DNA from: JAVBLY01 sp031553035
GTDB taxonomy: Bacteria > Bacillota > Clostridia > Peptostreptococcales > Anaerovoracaceae
Assembly: GCA_031553035.1 (NCBI GenBank)
Contig: JAVBLY010000005.1
Location: forward strand, 270,553 to 334,552
Reading direction: 5' to 3'
DNA: 64,000 nucleotides
A program made the translations under genes and the position numbers. Shown here in pieces: positions 7,997-16,013 of the stretch (its first letter is position 1; every line of letters starts with the position of its first letter). The notes beneath the pieces are model-generated. The model did not search any database, had not been told where the DNA came from, and worked only from the letters and a program-made list of their open reading frames with translations.

Positions 7997-9307
7997 ATGG
8001 ACTGGAAGAAATTATATAATGACAAGCTGTGCAGTACGGATGACGCGGTAAAGGCAATTGAATCCCATTCCACAGTTTTTTTGGGACATTGCATAGGTGA
8101 GCCTACAGCGCTTATCGAAGCCATGATCAGAAACAAAGACCGTTACGAGAAAGTTATAATCAAGCATATGGTAAGATTGGCTCCGGTTGATTTTGCTGCG
8201 CCCGAACTTGCAGGACATTTTATTGATACTTCCATATTTGCAGGTGCCAATACGAGGCTGGCTCTGGCAGAAGGAAGAGCGGACTTTACGCCTACTTTTT
8301 TCCACGAGCTTCCAAAGCAGATAAGAGAAGGAAAACAAAAGGTCGATGTTGCACTGGTAATGGTTACTCCCCCCGACGAGTTTGGGTACTGTAGCATGGG
8401 AGTATCAGTTGACTACACAAAGCAGGTCATTGAAACGGCAAATCTGGTGATAGCTCAGGTAAATGAAAATATGCCGTGGACATATGGCGATTCATATGTT
8501 CATGTATCTGAATTCGACTTTATTGCAGAAGCTGACACTCCACTTTATGAATCCAAATCAGTTGAAATCAGCGACACAGAAAAAGCAATAGGGAGACACT
8601 GTGCATCCTTGATCGAAGACGGATCAACTCTTCAGCTGGGGATAGGCGGGATTCCAGATGCTGTAATGCTTTTCCTTACTGACAAGAAAGATCTTGGCAT
8701 CCATTCTGAAATGATAGCAGACGGCACTCTTGCCCTCTGGGAACAGGGCGTCATAACCGGTAATATGAAGTCTGAGAACAAAGGCAAGATGACAGTTTCC
8801 TTCCTCATGGGTACAAGAAAGCTCTATGATTTTGCCCATGAAAATCCGGCTGTTCAAATACTGCCTGTAGATTATGTCAATCATCCGATGACAGTAATGA
8901 AGCAGCACAAAATGGTATCTATAAACTCTGCCATGCAGACAGACTTAATGGGTCAGGTAAACTCCGAATCCATTGGGCTTAAGCAGTTTAGCGCTATAGG
9001 AGGTCAGGTGGATTTCGTAAGAGGAGCGGCAATGAGTGACGGAGGCAAGGCAATAATAGCAATGCCTTCCGTGACCATCAAAAAGGATGGGACAATGATC
9101 TCAAAGATAGTTCCTTTCCTTGATGAAGGCGCCACGGTCACGACTTCAAGAACAGATGTCGACTATATTATAACTGAAAACGGGATAGCCGAGCTTAAGG
9201 GCAAGACCTTAAGAGAGCGTGCAAAGAATCTTATCGCGATAGCTCATCCCGATGTGCAGGACGGTCTTAAAGAAGAATTCGAAAGAAGATTCAAAGAAAA
9301 ATACTAA
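7997..9307 (+). CDS. abfT: 4-hydroxybutyrate CoA-transferase
   Basis: Moves CoA from acetyl- or butyryl-CoA to 4-hydroxybutyrate, the activation step before AbfD. The 436-aa product belongs to the acetyl-CoA hydrolase/transferase family. The catalytic glutamate is Glu238 in LGIHSEMI, the same number as in the C. aminobutyricum enzyme, and the oxyanion/CoA loop GIGGIP sits at 215-220. AAAGGAGG just upstream overlaps the end of the small CGGC gene, so the two are tightly coupled. AbfH follows after 27 bp. Confidence 0.95.
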   Translation: MDWKKLYNDKLCSTDDAVKAIESHSTVFLGHCIGEPTALIEAMIRNKDRYEKVIIKHMVRLAPVDFAAPELAGHFIDTSIFAGANTRLALAEGRADFTPTFFHELPKQIREGKQKVDVALVMVTPPDEFGYCSMGVSVDYTKQVIETANLVIAQVNENMPWTYGDSYVHVSEFDFIAEADTPLYESKSVEISDTEKAIGRHCASLIEDGSTLQLGIGGIPDAVMLFLTDKKDLGIHSEMIADGTLALWEQGVITGNMKSENKGKMTVSFLMGTRKLYDFAHENPAVQILPVDYVNHPMTVMKQHKMVSINSAMQTDLMGQVNSESIGLKQFSAIGGQVDFVRGAAMSDGGKAIIAMPSVTIKKDGTMISKIVPFLDEGATVTTSRTDVDYIITENGIAELKGKTLRERAKNLIAIAHPDVQDGLKEEFERRFKEKY

Positions 9308-9334
9308 AGTGAAGGATTAAGAGAGGAGAAAATT

Positions 9335-10453
9335 ATGCTAGCATTAAAATTAAAACCGACAGTTCATTATTTTGACAAAGTAGCAGAATTCAACGAGGAA
9401 TTTCAGATCAAAGAAGATGATCTTCTAGTGACAAACGAGTGGATCTACGATCCGTATATAAAGCCTCTTGGAATCAAGTGCAACGTTATCTATCAGGAAA
9501 AATACGGCATGGGCGAACCATCCGATGAGATGATAGACGGCCTTGCCGAAGAAATGAAAAAGTATGACCCAAAGAGAATAATCGCTCTGGGCGGCGGGAC
9601 CATAATCGACATCTGTAAGATCCTTGCTCTGGATGTTCCTGCAAAATCAGTGGATCTTTTTACCGGTGAAGTGGCTCCAAAGAAGATAAGGGAGCTGATC
9701 GCGATCCCCACAACATGTGGAACAGGCTCTGAAGTTACAAATGTTACTATAGCAGAACTCAAAAGCCTTCAGGTCAAAAAAGGACTGGCTGTTGAAGAAA
9801 CATTTGCAGACATGGCTGTACTCATTCCCGAAACGATGAAGGGACTTCCGTACAAGGTATTTTCAATGAGTTCTGTGGACGCTCTGATTCATTGTGTTGA
9901 ATCTTTCCTTTCACCCAAGGCTTCTCCTGCAACAGAAATATTCTCCAAAGAGGGAATACGCCTGATCATGAGTGGATATAAAGCTATGTCCGAAAAGGGC
10001 GAAGATGAAAGATTCAATCATATGAAAGACTTCGTCTATGCATCATGCTACGGCGGGATCGCATTTGGTAATGCAGGCTGTGCAGCCGTTCACGCACTTT
10101 CATATTCAATCGGCGGAGCATTTCACGTTCCTCACGGTGAAGCTAATTATCAGTTTTTCACCGAAGTTATGAAACTTTATGTCTCAAGAGAGCCTGGCGG
10201 AAAGATAAAAGAATTGTCAGATATACTTGCTGATGTCATGGGCGTAAGCAGAGACGGAGACGTGTTCGGCGAGCTGGACAATTTCCTTGGAGCTCTCATC
10301 GAGAAAAAGCCTCTTAAAGATTACGGCATGACAGAACCCCAGATCGACGAGTTCACAAAGTCAACAGTTGATAATCAGCAGAGACTTCTGGGGAACAACT
10401 ATGTTCCACTTTCAGACGAAGAACTTAGAGAAGTGTTTGTAGCATTATTCTAA
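9335..10453 (+). CDS. abfH: 4-hydroxybutyrate dehydrogenase (iron-type alcohol dehydrogenase)
   Basis: NADH-dependent reduction of succinate semialdehyde to 4-hydroxybutyrate. The 372-aa product has the iron-ADH NAD-binding motif GGGTIIDICK near residues 87-96, PTTCGTGSEVTN near 125, and metal-binding histidines in DALIHCVES, HALSYS and HVPHGEAN. Its position directly after abfT, together with abfD, identifies the substrate better than the family does. GAGAGGAGA precedes the ATG. A terminator closes the operon. Confidence 0.92.
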   Translation: MLALKLKPTVHYFDKVAEFNEEFQIKEDDLLVTNEWIYDPYIKPLGIKCNVIYQEKYGMGEPSDEMIDGLAEEMKKYDPKRIIALGGGTIIDICKILALDVPAKSVDLFTGEVAPKKIRELIAIPTTCGTGSEVTNVTIAELKSLQVKKGLAVEETFADMAVLIPETMKGLPYKVFSMSSVDALIHCVESFLSPKASPATEIFSKEGIRLIMSGYKAMSEKGEDERFNHMKDFVYASCYGGIAFGNAGCAAVHALSYSIGGAFHVPHGEANYQFFTEVMKLYVSREPGGKIKELSDILADVMGVSRDGDVFGELDNFLGALIEKKPLKDYGMTEPQIDEFTKSTVDNQQRLLGNNYVPLSDEELREVFVALF

Positions 10454-10488
10454 TAATGCCACATTTCATAAATAATCAAATCGAAAAG

Positions 10489-10511
10489 CTCCGCTTCGGC
10501 GGAGTTTTTTT
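10489..10511 (+). terminator. Terminator of the abfT-abfH operon
   Basis: CTCCGC-TTCG-GCGGAG (10489-10504) with a stable UUCG-type tetraloop, followed by TTTTTTT. Confidence 0.95.
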
Positions 10512-10551
10512 GTCATGAAGCTTGGTTGAAATACGGTATATGAATGGGGGT

Positions 10552-11343
10552 CTAGGCTCTGCTATCCAGATATCCTATTGTGAATTCTGCCCACCCGTAG
10601 TTTGACATGTATTCTCCCATGTACTGATTGACTGCCTCCTGATCATGGGCAAGGAATTTGTAATAATCGCAGTTGACATGCTTGATATCAATTGATGTGC
10701 TATTGTATTTTTTAATAATGATATCTTCCTCGCCAATTTCACGAAGAACTTTCATCAACGTTGAAAGAATGGTCTGCATCTGCTTTTGGATCGACAAACT
10801 ATATGTCTTGTCTTCATATAATATAGATGCGCATTCCTTCACAGTGCAGCCGGTTCCTTTTTTATGGATCAGATAAGCAAGAAGTTCCTTAGACTTAGAT
10901 CTTGGAAACATGACGATATCACCGTTGTAAAACACCTCGAAGTTTCCGAATGTCTGGATTCTCAGACCTGTGTCGCCACTTTTGGGGAGGGGCTTTCTCA
11001 GGTTTTCAAGAGCAGTCCTGATTTTTTCTGCTGTTGCAGGTTTCATCACATAGTCACTTGCCTGTACAGAAAATGCATCCAGGGCATACTCCGCATATGC
11101 GGTAATGAAAATTATGTTGGCGTTCTTGTTGATGTCTTTGATTTTCTGCGCCAGCTGAAGACCGTTTAATTTGTTCATCTCTATATCGAGAAAAGCTATA
11201 TCAACCTTATTGTTCTCGGCCCAAACAACCGCATCACCGGGGTTTTGAAAACTTTTTATTGATGCATCGCTAATGGACTCACTGACAGTTTCATTCAGAT
11301 CTTTAAGTGCAAATATTTCGTCGTCGACTAATAATACGTTCAT
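10552..11343 (-). CDS. Response regulator with SARP/BTAD-type winged-helix output
   Basis: Residues 1-120 form a receiver domain: acidic DDE at 7-9, phospho-acceptor Asp in AFLDIEM near 53, Thr in FITAYAEYA near 80-85 and Lys in VMKPA near 103. After a short linker, LRIQTFGNFEVFYNG starts an OmpR/SARP-like winged helix followed by helices resembling the bacterial transcriptional activation domain. It is not LytTR, although the partner kinase is LytS-like. It is divergent from the kinase gene at 11448, with the shared control region in between (11344-11447). Target genes are unknown; the neighbouring abf operon is one possibility. Confidence 0.85.
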   Translation of the reverse strand: MNVLLVDDEIFALKDLNETVSESISDASIKSFQNPGDAVVWAENNKVDIAFLDIEMNKLNGLQLAQKIKDINKNANIIFITAYAEYALDAFSVQASDYVMKPATAEKIRTALENLRKPLPKSGDTGLRIQTFGNFEVFYNGDIVMFPRSKSKELLAYLIHKKGTGCTVKECASILYEDKTYSLSIQKQMQTILSTLMKVLREIGEEDIIIKKYNSTSIDIKHVNCDYYKFLAHDQEAVNQYMGEYMSNYGWAEFTIGYLDSRA

Positions 11344-11447
11344 TTGTTTCTCCTTGAAGTTGGTGTGAAATACTACTATATTAACACAGGAATAAAAAAA
11401 GTAAATAGTAAGTATTACAAAATTGAATATTGTGATAGAATCGAATC

Positions 11448-12725
11448 ATGACTTCGTTTAAGTATATAAATATAGCACTCGATACTTTTGGTGCACTTAC
11501 AACATTAGTAATAATAATATGTATCCTTGTCAGTCAAAGTGAAATGACAAGGCTGAATAAGCAGTTTCTTTATGTGCTTATTTCCAATCTCTTACTGCTT
11601 GTAAGCGACGCTCTTTCGTGGGCTGTCCATTATCATACAGGGACTTTCGCGTATGTGGTTTCCCATATAACCAATTTCGGAAATTTCGTGTTGGCATATT
11701 TGCTAATGGCCACATTTACGATATACATGGTGAATTTTATAGAAACGAGAGCAAGAATATCTCATCGAGTAATTCATGTTGTGGTTGCAATCGCAATTAT
11801 AGCAACATTAGTAACGGTGCTTTCTCAATTCACGCATGATTATTACACGATCGATTCTGAAAATGTATATCACAGAGAATGGCTATGGCCTCTTTCCCAG
11901 GTAATGGGAATAATAGGTCTCGGCATCGATGCAGTTGTAATAATCATCTACAGAAAAAAACTGGGTCTTAAATATACTCTTTTCCTTCTGTCATATATGA
12001 TATTCCCGCTAATTGCCTTATTCGTGCATATTGTCTTTTATTCACTTGTGTTCCTTCACATTGCGACCACTATTTCCATAATAACCATATATATAGGAAT
12101 ACAAAGTGAGCAGGCAACGATCATGAAGGAAAAAGAACTGGAGCTGGCGGAAAACAGGATTGCCATGATGCTTTCACAGATACAACCTCACTTTTTGTAT
12201 AATACTCTGGTGGTAATAAGACAGCTTTGTGATATGGATCCAAAACAAGCGAAGGCAGCTATCACATCATTTGCTGACTATCTGAGAAGCAACCTTGATT
12301 CACTTATAATTAAAATACCTATTCCCTTCTCCAGTGAACTTGAACATGTGAAAAACTATCTGGCGCTGGAAACACAACGGTTTGGGGATCTGCTTGAGGT
12401 TAAATATAACATAAAAGTTAACGACTTCAGGATGCCTTCCCTTAGCCTGCAGCCTATAGTGGAGAATGCAGTCATCCATGGCATACTAAAAAAAGATGCT
12501 GGCGGAACCGTGATTATTTCAACTGGTGAAACAGCTGATTACTGGGTTGTTACAGTGGAAGATGATGGTGTGGGGTTTGACACTGAAATAAAGCACGACG
12601 ATGAAAATACTCATATTGGAATTGGGAATGTGGAGCAGCGGCTGGAATCCATGTGCGGCGGTTCAATAGCTATAAACAGCAAGGTGGGAAAAGGAACAGA
12701 AGCTATCATTAAAATACCAAAGTGA
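11448..12725 (+). CDS. LytS/YehU-type sensor histidine kinase
   Basis: A 425-aa membrane kinase. Residues ~8-215 hold about seven hydrophobic segments, a membrane input domain without a large extracellular loop. The phospho-acceptor motif QIQPHFLYNTL near residue 245 defines the His_kinase family of LytS/AgrC-like enzymes; the ATPase N-box is SLQPIVENAVIHG near 333, with the G-boxes DDGVGF and GIGIGN-like downstream. It is divergently arranged with the response regulator at 10552-11343 and almost certainly forms a pair with it. The ligand is not predictable from the sequence. Confidence 0.88.
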   Translation: MTSFKYINIALDTFGALTTLVIIICILVSQSEMTRLNKQFLYVLISNLLLLVSDALSWAVHYHTGTFAYVVSHITNFGNFVLAYLLMATFTIYMVNFIETRARISHRVIHVVVAIAIIATLVTVLSQFTHDYYTIDSENVYHREWLWPLSQVMGIIGLGIDAVVIIIYRKKLGLKYTLFLLSYMIFPLIALFVHIVFYSLVFLHIATTISIITIYIGIQSEQATIMKEKELELAENRIAMMLSQIQPHFLYNTLVVIRQLCDMDPKQAKAAITSFADYLRSNLDSLIIKIPIPFSSELEHVKNYLALETQRFGDLLEVKYNIKVNDFRMPSLSLQPIVENAVIHGILKKDAGGTVIISTGETADYWVVTVEDDGVGFDTEIKHDDENTHIGIGNVEQRLESMCGGSIAINSKVGKGTEAIIKIPK

Positions 12726-12887
12726 CCAATAAACTATACTGAAAGTTTTATTTGGGGCGCAGTAAATACAATATTCTGCGCTTAATTATTTTTTTTAAAT
12801 AATTTTTTTGAAAAGGCGGCATATGATGTAATTTTGATGTTGCTTGGTGGGTATACTATCCCAGTATATAAAATATGATCAATATTA

Positions 12888-13022
12888 ATGAAATACAAAA
12901 AAGATATAACTCTCTATGTCAAGTGGGAGAAGAACGGTTGGTATAAAGTCTAAATAGGAGATAAAACTGGTTATATAGATCACAGATATGTGAAACTGAA
13001 AGAATTTACTTTCGGGCTTTAA
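12888..13022 (+). pseudogene. Decayed SH3b domain fragment
   Basis: From the ATG at 12888 the frame reads KNGWYKV, meets a TAA at 12951-12953, and resumes in the same frame as GDKTGYIDHRYVKL before the next TAA at 13020. The pattern NGWYKV then GKTGYVxxxYVKL is the core of bacterial SH3 (SH3_3) domains found in cell-wall hydrolases. No ribosome site and no upstream domain are visible (in-frame TGA at 12876). I read it as the tail of a lost wall-associated protein with one nonsense change. Confidence 0.6.
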
Positions 13023-13058
13023 TACCCACCAGTACTTAAAAGCCTGAATATACTTTCC

Positions 13059-13090
13059 AAAACACCCTGTCAAGTGCAGGGTGTTTTCTT
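13059..13090 (+). terminator. Terminator upstream of the iron alcohol dehydrogenase
   Basis: AAAACACCCTG (13059-13069) pairs perfectly with CAGGGTGTTTT (13077-13087), followed by a short T/C run. It lies after the SH3b remnant and before the next gene's ribosome site. Confidence 0.85.
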
Positions 13091-13115
13091 TACCAGAAAG
13101 GAGTATAATGAAAAC

Positions 13116-14348
13116 ATGAATATTAAAGCTCCATTTTACCGAGTATTCCAGTTCGTTTTCAACTATGGAGCGAGAGTTCTTCCATGGAGGAAAGCAGTTC
13201 CTGTAATCGGTCAGGGCTCGATCAAGAGAATCCCCGAGCTCTTAAAAAAAGAAAAAGTTTCAAGACCACTGGTCGTCACTGATCCCGGTCTCATGAAAGC
13301 CGGTGTTTCCGGGATGGTACTTGATGTCCTGAAAAACGCAGGCATCAAATACGATCTGTTTGATCAGGTAGAGCCAAACCCAAGCACAGATACTGTAGAT
13401 TCCATACAGAAGATTTTTTTCGAGAAAAATTGCGACAGCTTTGTTGCCATAGGCGGCGGTTCTGCAATGGATGCCGCAAAAGCCGCCGGTGCGAGAGTTG
13501 TTTTTCCAAATAGAACAGTAGGTCAAATGGGAGGACTTCTCAAAGTATGGAAAAAGATCCCTCCTTTTATCGCAGTTCCTACCACATCCGGAACGGGAAG
13601 CGAAACCACCATCGCAGCGCTCGTCACAGACAGCAAAACTCATCACAAATATGCACTCATGGACCTGCATTTGATTCCGAAATATGCAGTTTTGGACCCT
13701 GATCTTACGAAGGGATTGCCCCCTCAGATCATAGGACCAACAGGTATGGATGCTCTTACTCATGCTGTGGAAGCGTATCTCTGCTGGACATATAATACAA
13801 GGGAAAGCAAGGCATTTGCCCTTGATGCCATAAAACTAATTTTCGAGAATCTGGAAAAGGCATATAATGACGGAAACGATATGGATGCCAGACTCAACAT
13901 GATGATAGCATCATATAAAGCTGGTTTTGCGTTTACCAGAGCGGGTGTCGGCAATATACATGCAATAGCTCACACTTTGGGCGGTCTTTACAGCACACCG
14001 CACGGTCTTGCCAACGCAGTTATCATGCCCATTGTCCTTGAGGATTACGGCAGCAAAGTCAAGAAAAAGCTGGCGATAATGGCCGAAGCGGCAGGCCTTG
14101 GAAGCCGTCAGGGGTCGGAAACCTTCGATTCTGAGTTGGCAGATATTTTTGTCGAAAGCATACAGAATATGAACCGGCGTATGAACATCCCTGATCACTT
14201 TGATTATATAAAAGAAGAAGATGTTCCCCAGATGATTCGTTGGGCACTGAAGGAAGCTAATCCTGTTTATCCCGTTCCCGTTGTATATGACAAAACCCGG
14301 GCAGCAGCGGTGATCCGTAAAGTGGAGGGAAAATTAGCCATATTATAA
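13116..14348 (+). CDS. Iron-containing alcohol dehydrogenase
   Basis: NAD(P)-dependent group III alcohol dehydrogenase of about 410 aa. Seen: GGGSAMDAAKAAGA (nucleotide binding), PTTSGTGSETT, and metal ligands in GMDALTHAVEAY, HAIAHTLGG and PHGLANA. The frame continues upstream to a GTG at 13074, but that codon is inside a terminator; ATG 13116 follows AAAGGAG (13097-13103). An out-of-frame ATG-AAA-ACA-TGA at 13108-13119 overlaps the start by four bases and lies closer to the ribosome site, which may cause reinitiation. The remnant of an aldehyde:ferredoxin oxidoreductase locus follows at once, so alcohol/aldehyde metabolism is likely. The substrate is unknown. Confidence 0.88.
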   Translation: MNIKAPFYRVFQFVFNYGARVLPWRKAVPVIGQGSIKRIPELLKKEKVSRPLVVTDPGLMKAGVSGMVLDVLKNAGIKYDLFDQVEPNPSTDTVDSIQKIFFEKNCDSFVAIGGGSAMDAAKAAGARVVFPNRTVGQMGGLLKVWKKIPPFIAVPTTSGTGSETTIAALVTDSKTHHKYALMDLHLIPKYAVLDPDLTKGLPPQIIGPTGMDALTHAVEAYLCWTYNTRESKAFALDAIKLIFENLEKAYNDGNDMDARLNMMIASYKAGFAFTRAGVGNIHAIAHTLGGLYSTPHGLANAVIMPIVLEDYGSKVKKKLAIMAEAAGLGSRQGSETFDSELADIFVESIQNMNRRMNIPDHFDYIKEEDVPQMIRWALKEANPVYPVPVVYDKTRAAAVIRKVEGKLAIL

Positions 14349-14449
14349 ACAAATATGACTGCATAGGCTGCTCTGCCTGCTCCAAACTCTGCCCTGTCTT
14401 TGCCATCAGTGGTGAACTGAAACAGACGTTTGAGATCATCGATGTATAG
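14342..14449 (+). pseudogene. Truncated ferredoxin-like 4Fe-4S protein
   Basis: Thirty-five in-frame codons encode a complete single-cluster motif, CIGCSACSKLCP (C-x2-C-x2-C-x3-CP), and end at a TAG at 14447. There is no ATG, GTG or TTG between the preceding in-frame stop and the motif; only an ATT (14342) lies 11 nt after GGAGGG. Ferredoxin-like partners of aldehyde oxidoreductases usually carry a second cysteine set, missing here. Together with the gene remnant that follows, I read it as a broken electron-transfer partner. Confidence 0.65.
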
Positions 14450-14867
14450 TACGACATATTCAAAAAATACATCAGTGACCAGCGGCGAGAGAGTTGCAGG
14501 ACGCTGCGGAGGAGGTGCTGTAAGCCTGCTTCTCAAGGCACTTCCTGCTCTGAAAATAAATTCTCTTTTCCTCATGCCGCATGCAAAAGCAATCAAGTAT
14601 GCAACAGGGATCCCTATGGACACAGGAAGCTTTGTCAGATGGGGAGAAAGAGGATACAATCTTGAGCGAATGTACAGCTTAAGGGAAGGATTGACCGGTG
14701 CTGATGACAGCCTGCCGGACAGACTGACGAGAGTGCCGCAGGTTGAAAGTCGCCCGGATACTGTAGTTCCCATGGATAAAATGCTGCCTAAATATTATAA
14801 AATCAGAGGCTGGGATCCATCCGGCATACCGACAGATAAAACTTTAAGAAAGCTGGGACTCATATAA
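14430..14867 (+). pseudogene. C-terminal remnant of a tungsten aldehyde:ferredoxin oxidoreductase
   Basis: The product would be 145 aa, against about 600 for an intact enzyme. From about 14570 it matches the family C-terminus: KAIKYATG, WGERGYNLERMYSLREG, DDSLP, then LPKYYKIRGWDPSG and a final KLGL. No tungstopterin or cluster-binding domain is present. The first ~45 codons (serine/threonine- and glycine-rich) have no clear family match and may be junction sequence left by an internal deletion together with the ferredoxin fragment. The stop overlaps the MoaD start (TAATG). Confidence 0.75.
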
Positions 14868-15121
14868 TGGCTAATGTAACACTTAAATACCGTGGACCGC
14901 TTCACGAAGAACTTAATATAACCGAAGAAATTACTTTCGGTGATGATATTGCGGATATACTTAAATTTATTAACAATCTCTACGGAAAAGAAATCTATAA
15001 GATAGCTAAGTCCATGCTCATTGCCGTCAACGGTGAGAGCATTCTTAAACGTCAGGTTTTTAAGACAAAACTTTATGACGGCGATATAGTTTCTTTTCTT
15101 CCTGTCAGCGGAGGAGGCTGA
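14867..15121 (+). CDS. MoaD/ThiS-family sulfur carrier
   Basis: An 84-aa beta-grasp protein ending in PVSGGG, the C-terminal di-glycine tail that is adenylated and thiocarboxylated in MoaD proteins. Such genes commonly follow aldehyde:ferredoxin oxidoreductase genes, where they serve tungstopterin synthesis; here the upstream enzyme gene is only a fragment. The ATG overlaps the preceding stop codon by one base, the remains of translational coupling. The reading frame is intact, so it may still work for pterin synthesis elsewhere, or be in the first stage of decay. Confidence 0.85.
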   Translation: MANVTLKYRGPLHEELNITEEITFGDDIADILKFINNLYGKEIYKIAKSMLIAVNGESILKRQVFKTKLYDGDIVSFLPVSGGG

Positions 15122-15201
15122 TTCAGCCCAAAACCTTTGTCAGATCTTTACCCAAATTCCTGTAATACCGGGTAATCGATATCCTTGCTCGATATGGGAA
15201 A

Positions 15202-15238
15202 ATATGGTATTATTTTTATATGGTAAATATTACCATAT
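15202..15238 (+). promoter_or_regulatory. Palindromic operator candidate before ssb
   Basis: ATATGGTAA-ATA-TTACCATAT (15218-15238) is a perfect dyad with 9-bp arms, and a further half site AATATGGTAT lies at 15201-15210. It sits 10 bp before the GGAGAGGAGG ribosome site of the next gene. Confidence 0.5.
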
Positions 15239-15262
15239 TTTGTATTTGGAGAGGAGGTCGAG

Positions 15263-15586
15263 GTGAATAGTATAAATGTTATAGGAAGGCTGACGAAGAA
15301 GCCTGAACTGAGAAAGACTGATGGCGGGAAAAGCATATGCAATTTCTCATTGGCAGTGGATGATGCTCATTCAAAGGAAGATCGTGCCGATTTTATCAGA
15401 TGCACAGTTTTCGGAGTTCAGGGAGAGAATTGTGAAAAGTATCTCGAAAAAGGGTTTTTAGCCGGTGTAAGCGGCAGATTCAGATCCGATACTTATAAGG
15501 ATTCTGAAGGGATCACGCGGTATCCAATAAGTCTCATAGCCGAGAGGGTTCAGTTTTTACAGTGGCCCAGCAGGGAAGATTCATAG
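15263..15586 (+). CDS. Short single-stranded DNA-binding protein
   Basis: A 107-aa OB-fold protein of the SSB family: NVIGRLTKKPELR at the start, NFSLAVDD near 29 and DFIRCTVFG near 46 are diagnostic. It starts at a GTG at 15263, 4 nt after GGAGGTCGAG. It has only the OB domain; the disordered linker and acidic DDIPF-like tip of housekeeping SSB are absent. Short tail-less SSBs are typical of secondary copies or mobile-element copies, so this is unlikely to be the main replication SSB. Confidence 0.85.
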   Translation: MNSINVIGRLTKKPELRKTDGGKSICNFSLAVDDAHSKEDRADFIRCTVFGVQGENCEKYLEKGFLAGVSGRFRSDTYKDSEGITRYPISLIAERVQFLQWPSREDS

Positions 15587-15630
15587 TTAAAAAGCGGTAT
15601 TACAAAATGGAAGTTTAAATGTGGTATAAA

Positions 15631-15654
15631 AAGCGGTATTTTCACCGCTTTTTG
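15631..15654 (+). terminator. Terminator after ssb
   Basis: AAGCGGT (15631-15637) / ACCGCTT (15644-15650) followed by TTTT. A second AAAAGCGGTATT copy lies just upstream at 15591-15602. Confidence 0.85.
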
Positions 15655-15655
15655 C

Positions 15656-15684
15656 TTGACTATAACCATAAGAAATGGTAAGAT
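15656..15684 (+). promoter_or_regulatory. Promoter of the tRNA cluster
   Basis: TTGACT (15656-15661), 17-nt spacer, TAAGAT (15679-15684), about 33 bp before the first tRNA. Confidence 0.7.
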
Positions 15685-15717
15685 TTCTATTGCGGTATTT
15701 TCGCTTTTTTTTAATTT

Positions 15718-15794
15718 GGCGGTGTAGCTTAGTTGGTTAGAGCGTTCGGTTCATACCCGAAAGGTCGGTGGTTCGACTCCACTCGCCGCTACCA
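15718..15794 (+). tRNA. tRNA-Met (CAT)
   Basis: Cloverleaf with anticodon loop TTCATAC between TTCGG and CCGAA, T-arm GGTGG/CCACT around TTCGACT, CCA encoded. The anticodon stem lacks the three G-C pairs of the initiator, so this is elongator Met, or Ile2 if the C is lysidinylated. Confidence 0.95.
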
Positions 15795-15820
15795 TTCATT
15801 ATCAGCGAAAATATCATCCC

Positions 15821-15896
15821 GGGCGCATAGCTCAGCTGGGAGAGCACCTGCCTTACAAGCAGGGGGTCATAGGTTCGAGCCCTATTGCGCCCACCA
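15821..15896 (+). tRNA. tRNA-Val (TAC)
   Basis: Acceptor GGGCGCA/TGCGCCC, anticodon stem CCTGC/GCAGG with loop CTTACAA, T-loop TTCGAGC, CCA encoded. Followed without a gap by repeat copy 1. Confidence 0.96.
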
Positions 15897-16013
15897 TTAG
15901 CTCGTCCAACGAACTTAGTGAGTTGTTGACGAACTCGTGCAACACTTTCCCAAACCTCTACCCACAGGGGGAACAAGAACCTCTTTTAGGTGATTTGGTG
16001 AAAGTGACTGCCA
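15897..16013 (+). repeat. tRNA-trailing structured repeat, copy 1
   Basis: Starts directly after the tRNA-Val CCA. It shares TTAGCTCGTCCAACGAAC, GAGTTGTTGACGAACT, TTTCCCAAA and the end GATTTGGTGAAA with copy 2 (16461-16546). A closing stem pairs CACTTTC (15943-15949) with GAAAGTG (16000-16006) and CAAA with TTTG. It carries about 30 bp of extra loop sequence not present in copy 2. Confidence 0.75.

Noticed and set aside
12885..13073. Minus-strand frame of 62 codons
   Set aside because: It is antisense to the SH3b remnant, contains part of the terminator and has no ribosome site.
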